From: JABFRJ01 sp031409695
GTDB taxonomy: Bacteria > Pseudomonadota > Alphaproteobacteria > Rhizobiales > Hyphomicrobiaceae
Length of the DNA stretch: 6,576 bases
NCBI GenBank assembly: GCA_031409695.1
Contig: JANNXS010000457.1
Location: 1 to 6,576 of the forward strand
Direction of reading: 5' to 3'
Both the position numbers and the translations under genes were made by a program. The stretch's first letter is position 1, and each line of letters begins with the position of its first letter. Positions 1 to 6,354 of this stretch are shown piece by piece. Below the pieces are notes generated by a model. It was given only the letters and a program-made list of their open reading frames with translations. It did no database searches and was not told the DNA's origin.

Positions 1-210
1 GCCACGGCCGAGGGCGCCCATTAAAATGCGGTTGTGACCCGGAATCACGGCGTCGACAAAGGCGCGATCCGTCTGCGGCATCTGGCCAAAGCGGAACACG
101 TTTTTGAGCATCGCCTCGCGCGTGATCGGTAGCGATCGGGCGAACCATGCGCCATGTTCCGAGACTGTCTCGTCGTGGACAATGTCGAGTTCCTTGCGCG
201 GGTAGGGCAT
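1..210 (-). CDS. Unrecognised protein, N-terminal 70 residues, last visible gene of the sugar ABC operon
   Basis: This is an open frame from an ATG at 210 to the left edge, with no stop in 70 codons; the C-terminus lies outside the window. It begins MPYPRKELDIVHDETVSEHG and ends near IPGHNRILMGALGRG. There is no signal peptide, membrane segment or Walker A motif in the visible part, so it is probably a cytoplasmic soluble protein and not an ATPase, at least in this portion. The start is supported by an SD-like AGAGGAA about 6 nt upstream, in the 15-bp gap after the permease stop. That spacing makes it part of the transporter operon. I do not recognise the family. A small sugar-handling or cupin-type protein is possible from context only, and I give that little weight. 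Confidence 0.72.
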   Translation of the reverse strand, partial: MPYPRKELDIVHDETVSEHGAWFARSLPITREAMLKNVFRFGQMPQTDRAFVDAVIPGHNRILMGALGRG

Positions 211-225
211 GTGACGTTCCTCTGC

Positions 226-1080
226 TTAGCCTTTGACGGAGCCTGCGGTCAGACCGGCGATGATCTGGCGCGCCGCAACGAAAGTGAAGATCAGCGGTGG
301 AATGGCGACCAGCACACCAGCGGCCATCAACTCGCCCCAGTCAATGCCGGTGTCTTTGATGAACAGGAACACCGCGTAGGGCAACGTGCGCGTGGTGCGG
401 TTGGTCAGGATCGAGGCCAGGACCAACTCATTCCAGGCGATGCGGAATGTGAAAATGCCGGCCGCGGCGAGCCCTGGCTTCAGCAGCGGAAGGATCAACA
501 CGAAAAAGCTGCGGAACGGCCCGCAGCCGTCGACGGCGGCCGATTCTTCAAGTTCACGCGGCACCTGCTCAATGAAGCCGTACAACAGCCAGATCGTGAA
601 CGGCAAATTCAGCGCGACGTAGACGACAATCAAGCCGTTAAGGCCGCTGAGCCCGATCGAGTTCCAGATAAAGTAAATTGGGACGGCAAGCACCGCTGGC
701 GGGATCGTTCGCAGCAACAGCGTGCCCATCGCGAGCGTGCCGCGGCCGACGAATTTAAAGCGCGATAGCGCGTAGGCGCACATGGTGCCCAGCGTCAGCG
801 TCAGCACTGTTGCAACCACGCCGACAACGATCGAGTTCCCGATGTAGCCGAGGAAGCGGCTTTCAAGGATGGTGCGGTAGTTCTCAAGCGTTGGTGTGAA
901 AAAGAATGAGAACCCACCATCGAAAATCTGCCGCTGCGTTTTAAGCGACGTCGCGAGCATCACGGCGAGCGGAACGATCACTGCGGCCGCTAACAACCAA
1001 GCGATCAGCAATTGAAGAATGCGCGCCGCGCCGCCGCCCACCCGTGCATCTCCCGGTGAAAAACCTGATGCCCCGCTCAT
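226..1080 (-). CDS. Carbohydrate ABC transporter inner-membrane permease, MalG/UgpE type (CUT1)
   Basis: This 284-residue protein has the usual length of the second CUT1 permease. It forms half of the membrane channel that passes a sugar, delivered by the periplasmic binding protein, into the cytoplasm. Hydrophobic segments lie at about residues 21-43, 82-104, 117-138, 147-169, 200-218 and 249-271, giving the expected six spans. The EAA loop that contacts the ATPase is at about 178-201, reading EESAAVDGCGPF then LPLLKP, with the conserved Gly at 185. The C-terminus GLTAGSVKG is typical of MalG-type subunits. The start codon overlaps the stop of the partner permease (ATGA, 1077-1080), implying translational coupling. 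The substrate cannot be read from the sequence. Confidence 0.95.
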   Translation of the reverse strand: MSGASGFSPGDARVGGGAARILQLLIAWLLAAAVIVPLAVMLATSLKTQRQIFDGGFSFFFTPTLENYRTILESRFLGYIGNSIVVGVVATVLTLTLGTMCAYALSRFKFVGRGTLAMGTLLLRTIPPAVLAVPIYFIWNSIGLSGLNGLIVVYVALNLPFTIWLLYGFIEQVPRELEESAAVDGCGPFRSFFVLILPLLKPGLAAAGIFTFRIAWNELVLASILTNRTTRTLPYAVFLFIKDTGIDWGELMAAGVLVAIPPLIFTFVAARQIIAGLTAGSVKG

Positions 1081-1961
1081 GACGTGCTCCGCTTCATGGG
1101 ATTGTTAACGGCGAGCAGGGCCGCCGAGAGCACGGTCGTGACCACCAGCAGGCACACTGACAGCGCCGCCGAATGCCCCATGCGCTGCGTGACGAACGCG
1201 CTCTTGTAGATGTGCAGCGAGAACAGTTCGGTCGACAGGCCAGGGCCGCCATTGGTCATGGCGTAGACGACCTCGAGGCCGCGCAAGGCGTCGATCAAAC
1301 GCATCAGCAAGGTGATCATTAGAATGGGCATCAGCAGTGGTAATTTGATGTACCAGATGATTTGCCAGAGGCGCGCGCCATCAATGCGAGCCGCCTCGAC
1401 CAATGAGCTATCGAGGCCCTGCAAGCCGGCCAGCGCCATAATAAACACGAACGGCGTGAACTGCCAGATGTCCGTGACGCACACGGCGAAGAACGCAAGG
1501 TCGGCATCGGCAAGCCAAGCTGGTTGCCAGCCGGTGCCTGACAGCCAGGCGTTGATCGGCCCGGCATTGGCGTCGAACATATACCGCCAGATGAGGCCGA
1601 CACAGACGGGCGCGATCATCATCGGCAGCACGAAGATCGTGCGCAGGATGCTCATGCCAGGGATCTTACCCTCCAACATCAGCGCAAGCCCAACGCCAAT
1701 CAGCAGTTCGATGGCAACAACGATGACGGCAAATTTCAACGTTACGGCCATGGATTGGCGAACGGAGGGATCAGAAAGCACTTCGGCGAATAGCTTCAGG
1801 CCGCGGAAGCTGGCTGCGGTTGGCGCTTCCCCGAGGCGCACTTCGTATGTTGCCAGCCGCAGCGTCTCTACAACCGGGTAGAACAACCCAACCAGCATCA
1901 CCAGCAGCGCCGGCAAAGCAAACAGATACGGCACGCGTCGGCTTTGGCCGGATTGGGTCAT
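1077..1961 (-). CDS. Carbohydrate ABC transporter inner-membrane permease, MalF/UgpA type (CUT1)
   Basis: This 294-residue protein is the first permease of the pair and should form a heterodimer with the 226-1080 product. Hydrophobic segments lie near residues 11-35, 72-96, 107-126, 155-178, 207-225 and 265-286. The EAA loop is at about 189-211 (EAARIDGARLWQ, then LPLL), with Gly195 at the conserved position. The stretch TNGGPGLSTELFSLHIYKSAF, near 236-256, is characteristic of the MalF/UgpA group. It is shorter than E. coli MalF because it lacks the large periplasmic insert, as most UgpA/LacF-type members do. The ATG at 1961 has no strong Shine-Dalgarno match (TTGATCACCC precedes it). Translation may therefore be weaker than for the binding protein, which fits the need for less permease than binding protein. 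Confidence 0.95.
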   Translation of the reverse strand: MTQSGQSRRVPYLFALPALLVMLVGLFYPVVETLRLATYEVRLGEAPTAASFRGLKLFAEVLSDPSVRQSMAVTLKFAVIVVAIELLIGVGLALMLEGKIPGMSILRTIFVLPMMIAPVCVGLIWRYMFDANAGPINAWLSGTGWQPAWLADADLAFFAVCVTDIWQFTPFVFIMALAGLQGLDSSLVEAARIDGARLWQIIWYIKLPLLMPILMITLLMRLIDALRGLEVVYAMTNGGPGLSTELFSLHIYKSAFVTQRMGHSAALSVCLLVVTTVLSAALLAVNNPMKRSTS

Positions 1962-2066
1962 GGGTGATCAAACCGATTGAACGCTAATGAAGCACCCACT
2001 TACTCGCTGTCGCGGGTGGCGCTGTCGTGGCCAGCCTCGTGCCGCCATCCCCATGGGGTACAGAAA

Positions 2067-2116
2067 TCAAGGGTCGCAGGGTTTCTGGGATAATTGAAAC
2101 GCTGCAAACGCCTTGA
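2067..2116 (-). other. Large imperfect hairpin between binding-protein and permease genes
   Basis: The 218-bp gap 1962-2179 holds no gene I can support. Inside it, TCAAGG (2067-2072) pairs with CCTTGA (2111-2116), GCAG (2076-2079) with CTGC (2102-2105), and GTTTC (2081-2085) with GAAAC (2096-2100). They are separated by an internal loop and one G-G mismatch and closed by a 10-nt loop, for about 15 paired bases. A second small stem, CCGAC/GTCGG, is at 2126-2140, and a 10-bp palindrome CCCCATGGGG is at 2049-2058. No T-run follows in the minus direction, so this is not a standard terminator. Structured gaps at this place in sugar ABC operons, as in malE-malF, stabilise the upstream message so that binding protein exceeds permease. 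That role is inferred here. Confidence 0.5.
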
Positions 2117-2179
2117 GTCTCTTGACCGACGGGTGGTCGGCACCTCGCCCGCCCGAGCAGCTGCGAGCCGCGAACGCGT

Positions 2180-3520
2180 TCAGGTTTTGTAGTAGCCTGC
2201 CCGTTCGCAGATGACTTTGATCTTTGCGGCAGCATCCGTCATGGCCGGCTGGATCTGCGCTTTGCCAGTGATGATCTCCGAGAGCGTGACGCCAAGGACT
2301 TTTTCGGAAATCTCGGTCCACTCATTGATGATCGGGCGCCAATCCGGGTTCGCGATTTTCAAGTTCTCTTTGTAGATCTCCACCGGGTAGATCTTTTTAA
2401 CGTCGTCATGATCTAGCGTTGACATGCGCATCGGCTGACCGCCCATGCTCGCCGCTTTCACATCCTGCGCCTTTGACGACATCCACTGCATAAATGCGAA
2501 TGCAGCCTCTTTCTTGGCCGAGTTCTGTGGGATCGCCATGCCGAAGCCGCCGAGTTCGCCTGAGTGTTTCGCGGCTTTCGGATGCAGAGCATAGCCAACC
2601 GTATCGACGACCTTCGACCGCGCGGGATCGCGGGCTGGACCGAACACCGCGATGGAGTCGAGATACATGGCCGACTGGCCCTGCAGGAAGGCGTTCATCA
2701 TCTGGCCGAAGTCGAAGGCTGCGCCGCCAACCGGCCCCGTGTCGATGATTTCCTTGAACACCTCGGTCGCCTTGATTGCGGCTGGCTTGTCGACCATTGG
2801 CATATACTTGTCGTCGATGACGAGCCCGTCATAGGGCGTCAGGTGCAGCAGCCAGCCGGCTGTGACTTGGTGGCCTGCTTGCGCGCGGGATGATAGACCG
2901 CCCATGCCGGGCTCTTTGTCTTTGATGACGCGTGCGGCCTTCAACATGTCGTCGTAGGTGACTGGCACGGGGATGTTGTGCTTGGCAAAGATATCCTTGC
3001 GATAGGCAAGGACCGAACACTCAGCGCCATAGGGAATGCCGTAAAGCTTTGCGCCTGGACCCGGCAGGTAGCCACGAGGACCGCCGACAAGCCCGAGACC
3101 TTCATAGTAGGCCTTGATGATGTCGCCGCGATCATAGCCTGGCATGGCCAGCTCAGCATTTTGAAACATCGGCTCCAGTTCGGTCAGGAACTTGCGCTGC
3201 ACATATTCCGTCTTCCACATAATGACGTAGACGGCGACGTCGTAGTCGCCCTGCGGTTTCGACATTTGCAAGACCTGCGCATCTTTCAAACGCAGGTAAG
3301 GCATTTCATCAAGTTCGACTTTGATGCCAGTTTCAGCGGTGAAGTCGGGGAGTAATTTCTTGGCGACGGCATAGTGAGGGTGCGATGGCCAGTTTACGAC
3401 AATCGACTGGCCTTTAAGCTTGGCCCATCCTGTGCCTTGCGCGCGCGCGTAGTAGGGCAACGATACGGCCGTTGCCGCGGCAGCGGTGGCCTTCAGTGCG
3501 TCGCGGCGTGTGATCGTCAT
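2180..3520 (-). CDS. Tat-exported extracellular solute-binding protein, family 1 (carbohydrate ABC transporter)
   Basis: This is the periplasmic receptor that captures the sugar and delivers it to the permease pair. From the ATG at 3520 it is 446 residues, normal for SBP_bac_1 proteins. The N-terminus TITRRDALKATAAAATAVS is a twin-arginine signal (Arg5-Arg6, Ala-rich core), with probable cleavage after YARA at residue 27. The mature part shows family hallmarks: YGIPYGAECSVLAYRKDIF near 160-178, the central stretch around FLQGQSAMYLDS at 278-289, GELGGFGMAIPQNS near 321-334, and the C-terminal ERAGYYK ending. The frame is open back to an ATG at 3562. I chose 3520 because AAGAGGG (3528-3534) lies 7 nt ahead and this places the Tat motif at the N-terminus. 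It is the first gene of the operon. The ligand is unknown. Confidence 0.95.
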   Translation of the reverse strand: MTITRRDALKATAAAATAVSLPYYARAQGTGWAKLKGQSIVVNWPSHPHYAVAKKLLPDFTAETGIKVELDEMPYLRLKDAQVLQMSKPQGDYDVAVYVIMWKTEYVQRKFLTELEPMFQNAELAMPGYDRGDIIKAYYEGLGLVGGPRGYLPGPGAKLYGIPYGAECSVLAYRKDIFAKHNIPVPVTYDDMLKAARVIKDKEPGMGGLSSRAQAGHQVTAGWLLHLTPYDGLVIDDKYMPMVDKPAAIKATEVFKEIIDTGPVGGAAFDFGQMMNAFLQGQSAMYLDSIAVFGPARDPARSKVVDTVGYALHPKAAKHSGELGGFGMAIPQNSAKKEAAFAFMQWMSSKAQDVKAASMGGQPMRMSTLDHDDVKKIYPVEIYKENLKIANPDWRPIINEWTEISEKVLGVTLSEIITGKAQIQPAMTDAAAKIKVICERAGYYKT

Positions 3521-3527
3521 GAACAGA

Positions 3528-3534
3528 CCCTCTT
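3528..3534 (-). promoter_or_regulatory. Ribosome binding site that fixes the binding-protein start
   Basis: AAGAGGG on the minus strand, 7 nt before the ATG at 3520. It decides against the in-frame ATG at 3562, which would put 14 extra residues before the Tat signal. Confidence 0.65.
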
Positions 3535-3589
3535 GCGCAGCAGCGGCGATAGCATGACGCAATCGGCTGCGGTTTCCTCGGTCGAACGG

Positions 3590-3619
3590 TTGACAGCTTC
3601 AGCTGCTCCATTCTGTGTT
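3590..3619 (+). promoter_or_regulatory. Predicted sigma-70 type promoter for the LacI-family regulator
   Basis: A perfect TTGACA -35 box at 3590-3595 is followed after 18 bp by TGTGTT (3614-3619), a poor -10 (3 of 6). An alternative -10, TGTTAT (3616-3621), matches better but has a 20-bp spacer. Either choice places the -10 or start site on the palindrome at 3616-3629, so the regulator is likely autorepressed. The leader would be roughly 115 nt. The -35 is convincing and the -10 is not. Confidence 0.4.
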
Positions 3620-3629
3620 ATCGGTAACA
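3616..3629. promoter_or_regulatory. Probable GntR-type LacI-family operator
   Basis: TGTTATCGGTAACA is an inverted repeat with only one mismatched pair (12 of 14 positions agree with its reverse complement) and a central CG, the usual form of LacI-family operators. From memory, it is close to the TGTTACCGGTAACA pattern of E. coli GntR sites. It lies between two divergent genes, one of which encodes a GntR-like LacI-family protein, and overlaps the expected start sites of both. I saw no second copy in the window. An adjacent perfect 8-bp palindrome TAACGTTA (3630-3637) may be part of the same control element. Confidence 0.7.
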
Positions 3630-3631
3630 TA

Positions 3632-3661
3632 ACGTTAGCATCACGCGCTTTCAGTTGTCAT
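3632..3661 (-). promoter_or_regulatory. Predicted promoter of the sugar ABC transporter operon
   Basis: On the minus strand, ATGACA (3656-3661, 5 of 6 to the -35 consensus) and TAACGT (3632-3637, 3 of 6 to the -10) are separated by 18 bp. The start would fall near 3625, inside the palindromic operator, leaving a leader of about 105 nt before the binding-protein ATG. Binding of the repressor would block transcription start. The box matches alone are weak; the fit with the operator position supports them. Confidence 0.4.
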
Positions 3662-3741
3662 CAGGATTCGCTTCAGGTCGACCAGCGCGGGTGTAGGCGG
3701 CCGATGTGAGCTTTGTCACCGGGCCAAAAATGGGGATCGCA

Positions 3742-4815
3742 ATGCAACGCGTGAAGATGGCCGATATCGCCCGCGCCGCAGGTGTTTCGACCATGACGGT
3801 GTCGCGAGCCCTGCGCCAAGACGGTCGGATTGCACCGGAGACGCGCCGCAAAATTTTGCGCGTGGTCCGTGAGCTTGGTTATGTTCCGGACCGGATTGCC
3901 GCCGGCTTTTCATCGCGGCGATCGGGCTTCGTTGGCGTGCTCGTGCCGTCACTCAACAACACGCACTTTGCCGAGACAGCGGCCGGTCTGCAGAACGGCC
4001 TGCATCCCGCGGGGCTGCAGATGTTGCTCGGCTACACGAACTATCAAAAGACGCAGGCAGAGCAATTGATCGAGACCATGCTCTCGCGCCGTCCTGAGGC
4101 CATGGTCGTGACCTATGACGACCATACACCGCGGGCTCGCCGCATGCTGGTCGATGCAGGCGTTCCAGTGATCGAAATCTGGGAAACACCGCCGCGGCCG
4201 ATTGGCCACGTGGTTGGCTTCTCAAACCGGCAAGCGGCGGCCGCCATGACCCAACATCTGATTGACATTGGCCGTACCAGGATCGGTTTTATCGGCGAAG
4301 CCAACGATGCCGGTACGCGCGGGGCCCAGCGACGCCTTGGCTTCCTCGATGCGTTGCGCGCGGCAAAACTTGACGCCAGCCGAATGCTGGCAACTGCCGC
4401 GCCACCCATTGGCATGATGCAGGGGCGGGAGGCGATGATGGCCCTTTTGCAGCAGTGGCCCGACACGGACGCGGTCCTTTGCGTTTCCGATCCCTGTGCA
4501 TATGGTGCCGTCAGCGCCTGCCAGCTTGCGGGCATTCCTTTACCCGACCGCATGGCCATTGCAGGTTTCGGCAATTTTGAAATCTCACTCTGCTCTGTAC
4601 CGGCGATTTCGACGGTGACGGTGAGTGGTCTCGCGATCGGCGCCGCCGCCGCCAGCCTTATCCAGAGACTTCTGGGCGGCGATCTCGCGGCGCGCGATGT
4701 GCCACCTCAAGCCGTGTTTGTCGATGTCGGCATTGAGATCCGCGGCAGCACTTTGGACACTTCAGCGCTGACCGATAAACGTGGGCCAACCAGGGCTCGC
4801 CTTCGCGATCGCTAA
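3742..4815 (+). CDS. LacI-family transcriptional repressor, GntR (gluconate regulator)-like
   Basis: This is a DNA-binding repressor released by a small sugar or sugar-acid ligand. From the ATG at 3742 it is 357 residues. The N-terminal helix-turn-helix is clear: MADIARAAGVSTMTVSRAL at residues 6-24, then the hinge helix region GYVPDRIAAGFSSRR. The periplasmic-binding-protein-like core starts at GFVGVLVPSLNNTHFAE. The segments MLSRRPEAMVVTYDDHTPRAR and MAIAGFGNFEIS recall E. coli GntR (HTPRT, MAIAGFHGHDI), so a gluconate-like inducer is possible but unproven. The start is uncertain. GTG at 3706 and ATG at 3730 are in frame; 3742 is preferred because GGGGA lies 6 nt ahead and it leaves a short arm before the HTH. 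It is divergent from the transporter operon and probably controls both promoters. Confidence 0.92.
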   Translation: MQRVKMADIARAAGVSTMTVSRALRQDGRIAPETRRKILRVVRELGYVPDRIAAGFSSRRSGFVGVLVPSLNNTHFAETAAGLQNGLHPAGLQMLLGYTNYQKTQAEQLIETMLSRRPEAMVVTYDDHTPRARRMLVDAGVPVIEIWETPPRPIGHVVGFSNRQAAAAMTQHLIDIGRTRIGFIGEANDAGTRGAQRRLGFLDALRAAKLDASRMLATAAPPIGMMQGREAMMALLQQWPDTDAVLCVSDPCAYGAVSACQLAGIPLPDRMAIAGFGNFEISLCSVPAISTVTVSGLAIGAAAASLIQRLLGGDLAARDVPPQAVFVDVGIEIRGSTLDTSALTDKRGPTRARLRDR

Positions 4816-4820
4816 AACCC

Positions 4821-4833
4821 GCTTGGCGCAAGC
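4821..4833 (-). terminator. Weak hairpin between convergent genes
   Basis: GCTTG-GCG-CAAGC forms a 5-bp stem in the 41-bp gap between the regulator (ends 4815) and the convergent DUF3500 gene (ends 4857). Read on the minus strand it is followed by GGGTTTT, a short U-run, so it could end the DUF3500 transcript. No U-run follows on the plus strand. The stem is short and the call is tentative. Confidence 0.25.
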
Positions 4834-4856
4834 ACGCACGTCCTGTTGCAGCCGCA

Positions 4857-5984
4857 CTAGACCGTGCGTCCTAGGACATTGCCGAGATCGTTGTAAATCG
4901 GATGGATGTGCTGGGCGTCACCGTCGATGCAACCAAGTTCTATCACAAAGGCGTCGCCTATAATGCGGTAGCCGAAAGACTTGCCGTCAACATTCGGGCC
5001 ATACCAAGCGAAATGCACGGCGGCTGCATCGCCCGATCGGACTCGCGTTTTTTGAGCCATTGCAATCGCACCGGCGTACGGTTCAACCGCGTAGGTCTCG
5101 ACCAGTTGCCAGACCAAGTCTTGCTGCGCAGTTGCCATCTCGGCTAAAGCCAACCCGACCTTCTTGGCGTTGCTGCGCTCACGGCCAGCGTCTGACAGGA
5201 TATTGGACAAGTGACGCGATTGCACCGATGCCCGCGCTTGTAGCTTTGGGCTAAGGTCCGCAAACACGCGGCGGGCGAGCAATTCCTCACCTGTCAGCGT
5301 CTTGAGGCCGGCGTGCTTTCCAGTCGTCACCCGATTGGGGCGCACGGCAAACGCGGCTGGCGTCACCGATATTAGCACGCCATCACGCACTGCAAACGAG
5401 AGCGAGAGGTGATGACCTTCAAGACGCAGACCCCAAGGCCCGGTTTCCTCTGGTTTGCCGAAAACGGTCACCGAAAAACGCTCACGCGACCGCTGGCCTA
5501 CGCCGTCGCCACTTTCCGCCAGCACGTCTTGAAGGATCATGACGTTGTTGGCCTTTAGCAGGCCCGCTGGCGATAGCACCTCGGCGAAAATCAACCAGGC
5601 TTGGTCTTTCTGTGCAGCCGTCATCTGCTCCAGACGTAGGCCCGGCTTGGTATAGCCGCCAACGCCGTAGTAACTCCAGCTCTGCCAACCCGAACTGTCC
5701 CAGTCAGATGACGCCGCTTTGCGTTGGTTGGCATCAAGCCCCGACAGGAACGCCGCGGTGCGCTTGGCCAGCCCTGCGGCGGACCCTAAGCCGACGGACC
5801 CTAAGCCGACGGGCCCTAAGCCGACAGGCCCCAACCCGACGGGACCCGAGGCAGCTGGCGTTTGGGCGATGCTGTCAGATCGGCCCAGGACTGCGGGGCC
5901 AAGGACTACGGGGCCAAGGATTGCGGCACCCAGCAACGTGGATGCGCCCGTCACGACCTGACGACGGCTGGTTTTGTCCGGCAT
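4857..5984 (-). CDS. DUF3500 family protein, Tat-exported, with pentapeptide repeats at its N-terminus
   Basis: This 375-residue protein starts at an ATG preceded by AGGAGA with a 5-nt gap, a strong ribosome site. The N-terminus has a twin-arginine signal (SRRQVV, Arg7-Arg8) and a hydrophobic core AAILGPVVLGPAVLG. Cleavage is likely after SIA at residue 40. Residues 47-68 are a repeat of GPVGL/GSVGL units. The DUF3500 domain runs from about 73 to the end: AFLSGLDANQRKAA, a Trp/Tyr-rich stretch at 95-111, VFGKPEETGPWGLRLEGHHLSLSF (175-198), and the C-terminal block FVIELGCIDGDAQHIHPIYNDLGN. The paired His residues (HH 191-192, HIH 359-361) are the family's most conserved features as I recall it. 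The biochemical function is not known. The product is probably periplasmic. It lies downstream of mdh, with hairpins between, so it is likely its own transcription unit. Confidence 0.88.
   Translation of the reverse strand: MPDKTSRRQVVTGASTLLGAAILGPVVLGPAVLGRSDSIAQTPAASGPVGLGPVGLGPVGLGSVGLGSAAGLAKRTAAFLSGLDANQRKAASSDWDSSGWQSWSYYGVGGYTKPGLRLEQMTAAQKDQAWLIFAEVLSPAGLLKANNVMILQDVLAESGDGVGQRSRERFSVTVFGKPEETGPWGLRLEGHHLSLSFAVRDGVLISVTPAAFAVRPNRVTTGKHAGLKTLTGEELLARRVFADLSPKLQARASVQSRHLSNILSDAGRERSNAKKVGLALAEMATAQQDLVWQLVETYAVEPYAGAIAMAQKTRVRSGDAAAVHFAWYGPNVDGKSFGYRIIGDAFVIELGCIDGDAQHIHPIYNDLGNVLGRTV
5781..5855 (-). repeat. 15-bp coding tandem repeat, four units plus a degenerate fifth
   Basis: Plus-strand units are ggaccctaagccgac at 5781-5795 and identically at 5796-5810, gggccctaagccgac at 5811-5825, and a diverged aggccccaacccgac at 5826-5840. 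A remnant follows at 5841-5855. Being a multiple of three, each unit adds one pentapeptide (VGLGS or VGLGP, minus strand) just after the signal peptide of the DUF3500 protein. Two adjacent identical units indicate recent slippage, so the copy number probably varies between strains. Confidence 0.9.
5884..5928 (-). repeat. Second 15-bp repeat array inside the Tat signal peptide
   Basis: Three units lie in tandem: cccaggactgcgggg (5884-5898), ccaaggactacgggg (5899-5913) and ccaaggattgcggca (5914-5928). On the minus strand they encode the hydrophobic core residues 19-33 as units of the form (V/A/I)LGP(V/A). The pentapeptide pattern matches the 5781-5855 array, though the nucleotides differ. Confidence 0.8.
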
Positions 5985-6054
5985 GGGTGTCTCCTGGGTT
6001 GCAACCGCTGCGGTGACGACCGTATCGCGCGACGACGTGGCTAAAAGATGCGAA

Positions 6055-6082
6055 AGGGGGCAAAGTATGAGCCTTGCCCCCT
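6055..6082 (-). terminator. Likely Rho-independent terminator downstream of mdh
   Basis: Reading the minus strand, AGGGGGCAA pairs perfectly with TTGCCCCCT (9 bp, 10-nt loop), followed by TTCGCATCTTTT. The stem is strong and GC-rich. The U-tract is interrupted, so termination may be partial. It lies 33 bp past the mdh stop and 70 bp before the DUF3500 start. Confidence 0.6.
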
Positions 6083-6098
6083 CGAAACCAAATCAAGT

Positions 6099-6113
6099 CG
6101 AGACGTTGTCTCG
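6099..6113 (-). other. Perfect small hairpin immediately after the mdh stop codon
   Basis: CGAGAC-GTT-GTCTCG is a 6-bp stem with a 3-nt loop, one base past the mdh stop (6115-6117, minus strand) and ahead of the larger hairpin at 6055-6082. There is no U-run directly after it. It may protect the mdh 3' end or assist termination. Confidence 0.4.
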
Positions 6114-6114
6114 G

Positions 6115-6354
6115 TCAGGCCAACGCAGGTGCGATGGCCTTGCAGGTGTTGCAAAGGCCACGCACACTCTCAACCGACTTCATGAACATGACGCGTTCGG
6201 CGTCGTTGAGTTCGAGTTCAATGATCTTCTCGACGCCGGCGGCCCCGATGACCACGGGCACGCCGACGTACATGTCCTTGACGCCGTAGTGGCCTGAGAG
6301 ATGGACCGCACACGGCAGCATGCGCTTCTGGTCTTTCAAGTAGCTCTCGGCCAT
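6115..6354 (-). pseudogene. mdh: Malate dehydrogenase, C-terminal fragment (minus-strand arm of a fold-back)
   Basis: Malate dehydrogenase interconverts malate and oxaloacetate with NAD in the TCA cycle, in the cytoplasm. The fragment begins MAESYLKDQKRMLPCAVHLS, continues through GVKDMYVGVPVVIGAAGVEKI, and ends at a normal TGA stop. It is 79 residues, about residues 242-320 of a 320-residue enzyme. Upstream of 6354 on this strand the frame no longer encodes Mdh, because the sequence switches to the opposite strand of the same gene. The ATG is an internal Met, not a true start. As written it has no NAD-binding fold and no catalytic residues. The C-terminus itself is intact, so the true gene probably continues normally on the minus strand beyond a misjoin. 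Confidence 0.88.

Noticed and set aside
154..768. Plus-strand 204-codon open frame opposite the MalG-type permease
   Set aside because: The composition is that of an antisense shadow (many Gln, Arg, Asp), while the minus strand encodes a permease with EAA loop and six spans.
3521..3562. Start of the solute-binding protein at the upstream ATG (3562)
   Set aside because: It would add 14 residues before the Tat motif. The ATG at 3520 has AAGAGGG at proper spacing.
5781..5928. CRISPR array or telomere-like repeat (TTAGGG occurs in the units on the minus strand)
   Set aside because: The units are 15 bp, directly adjacent with no spacers, and in frame inside a coding sequence. The TTAGGG match is just Leu-Gly codons.
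5612..6016. Plus-strand frames with Arg/Pro-rich or DPKPTGP-type repeats across the 15-bp array
   Set aside because: They only mirror the repeat. The minus frame has a strong ribosome site, Tat signal and DUF3500 motifs.
6055..6113. Small RNA gene between mdh and the DUF3500 gene
   Set aside because: The two hairpins are better explained as the mdh 3' end and terminator; no separate promoter was visible.
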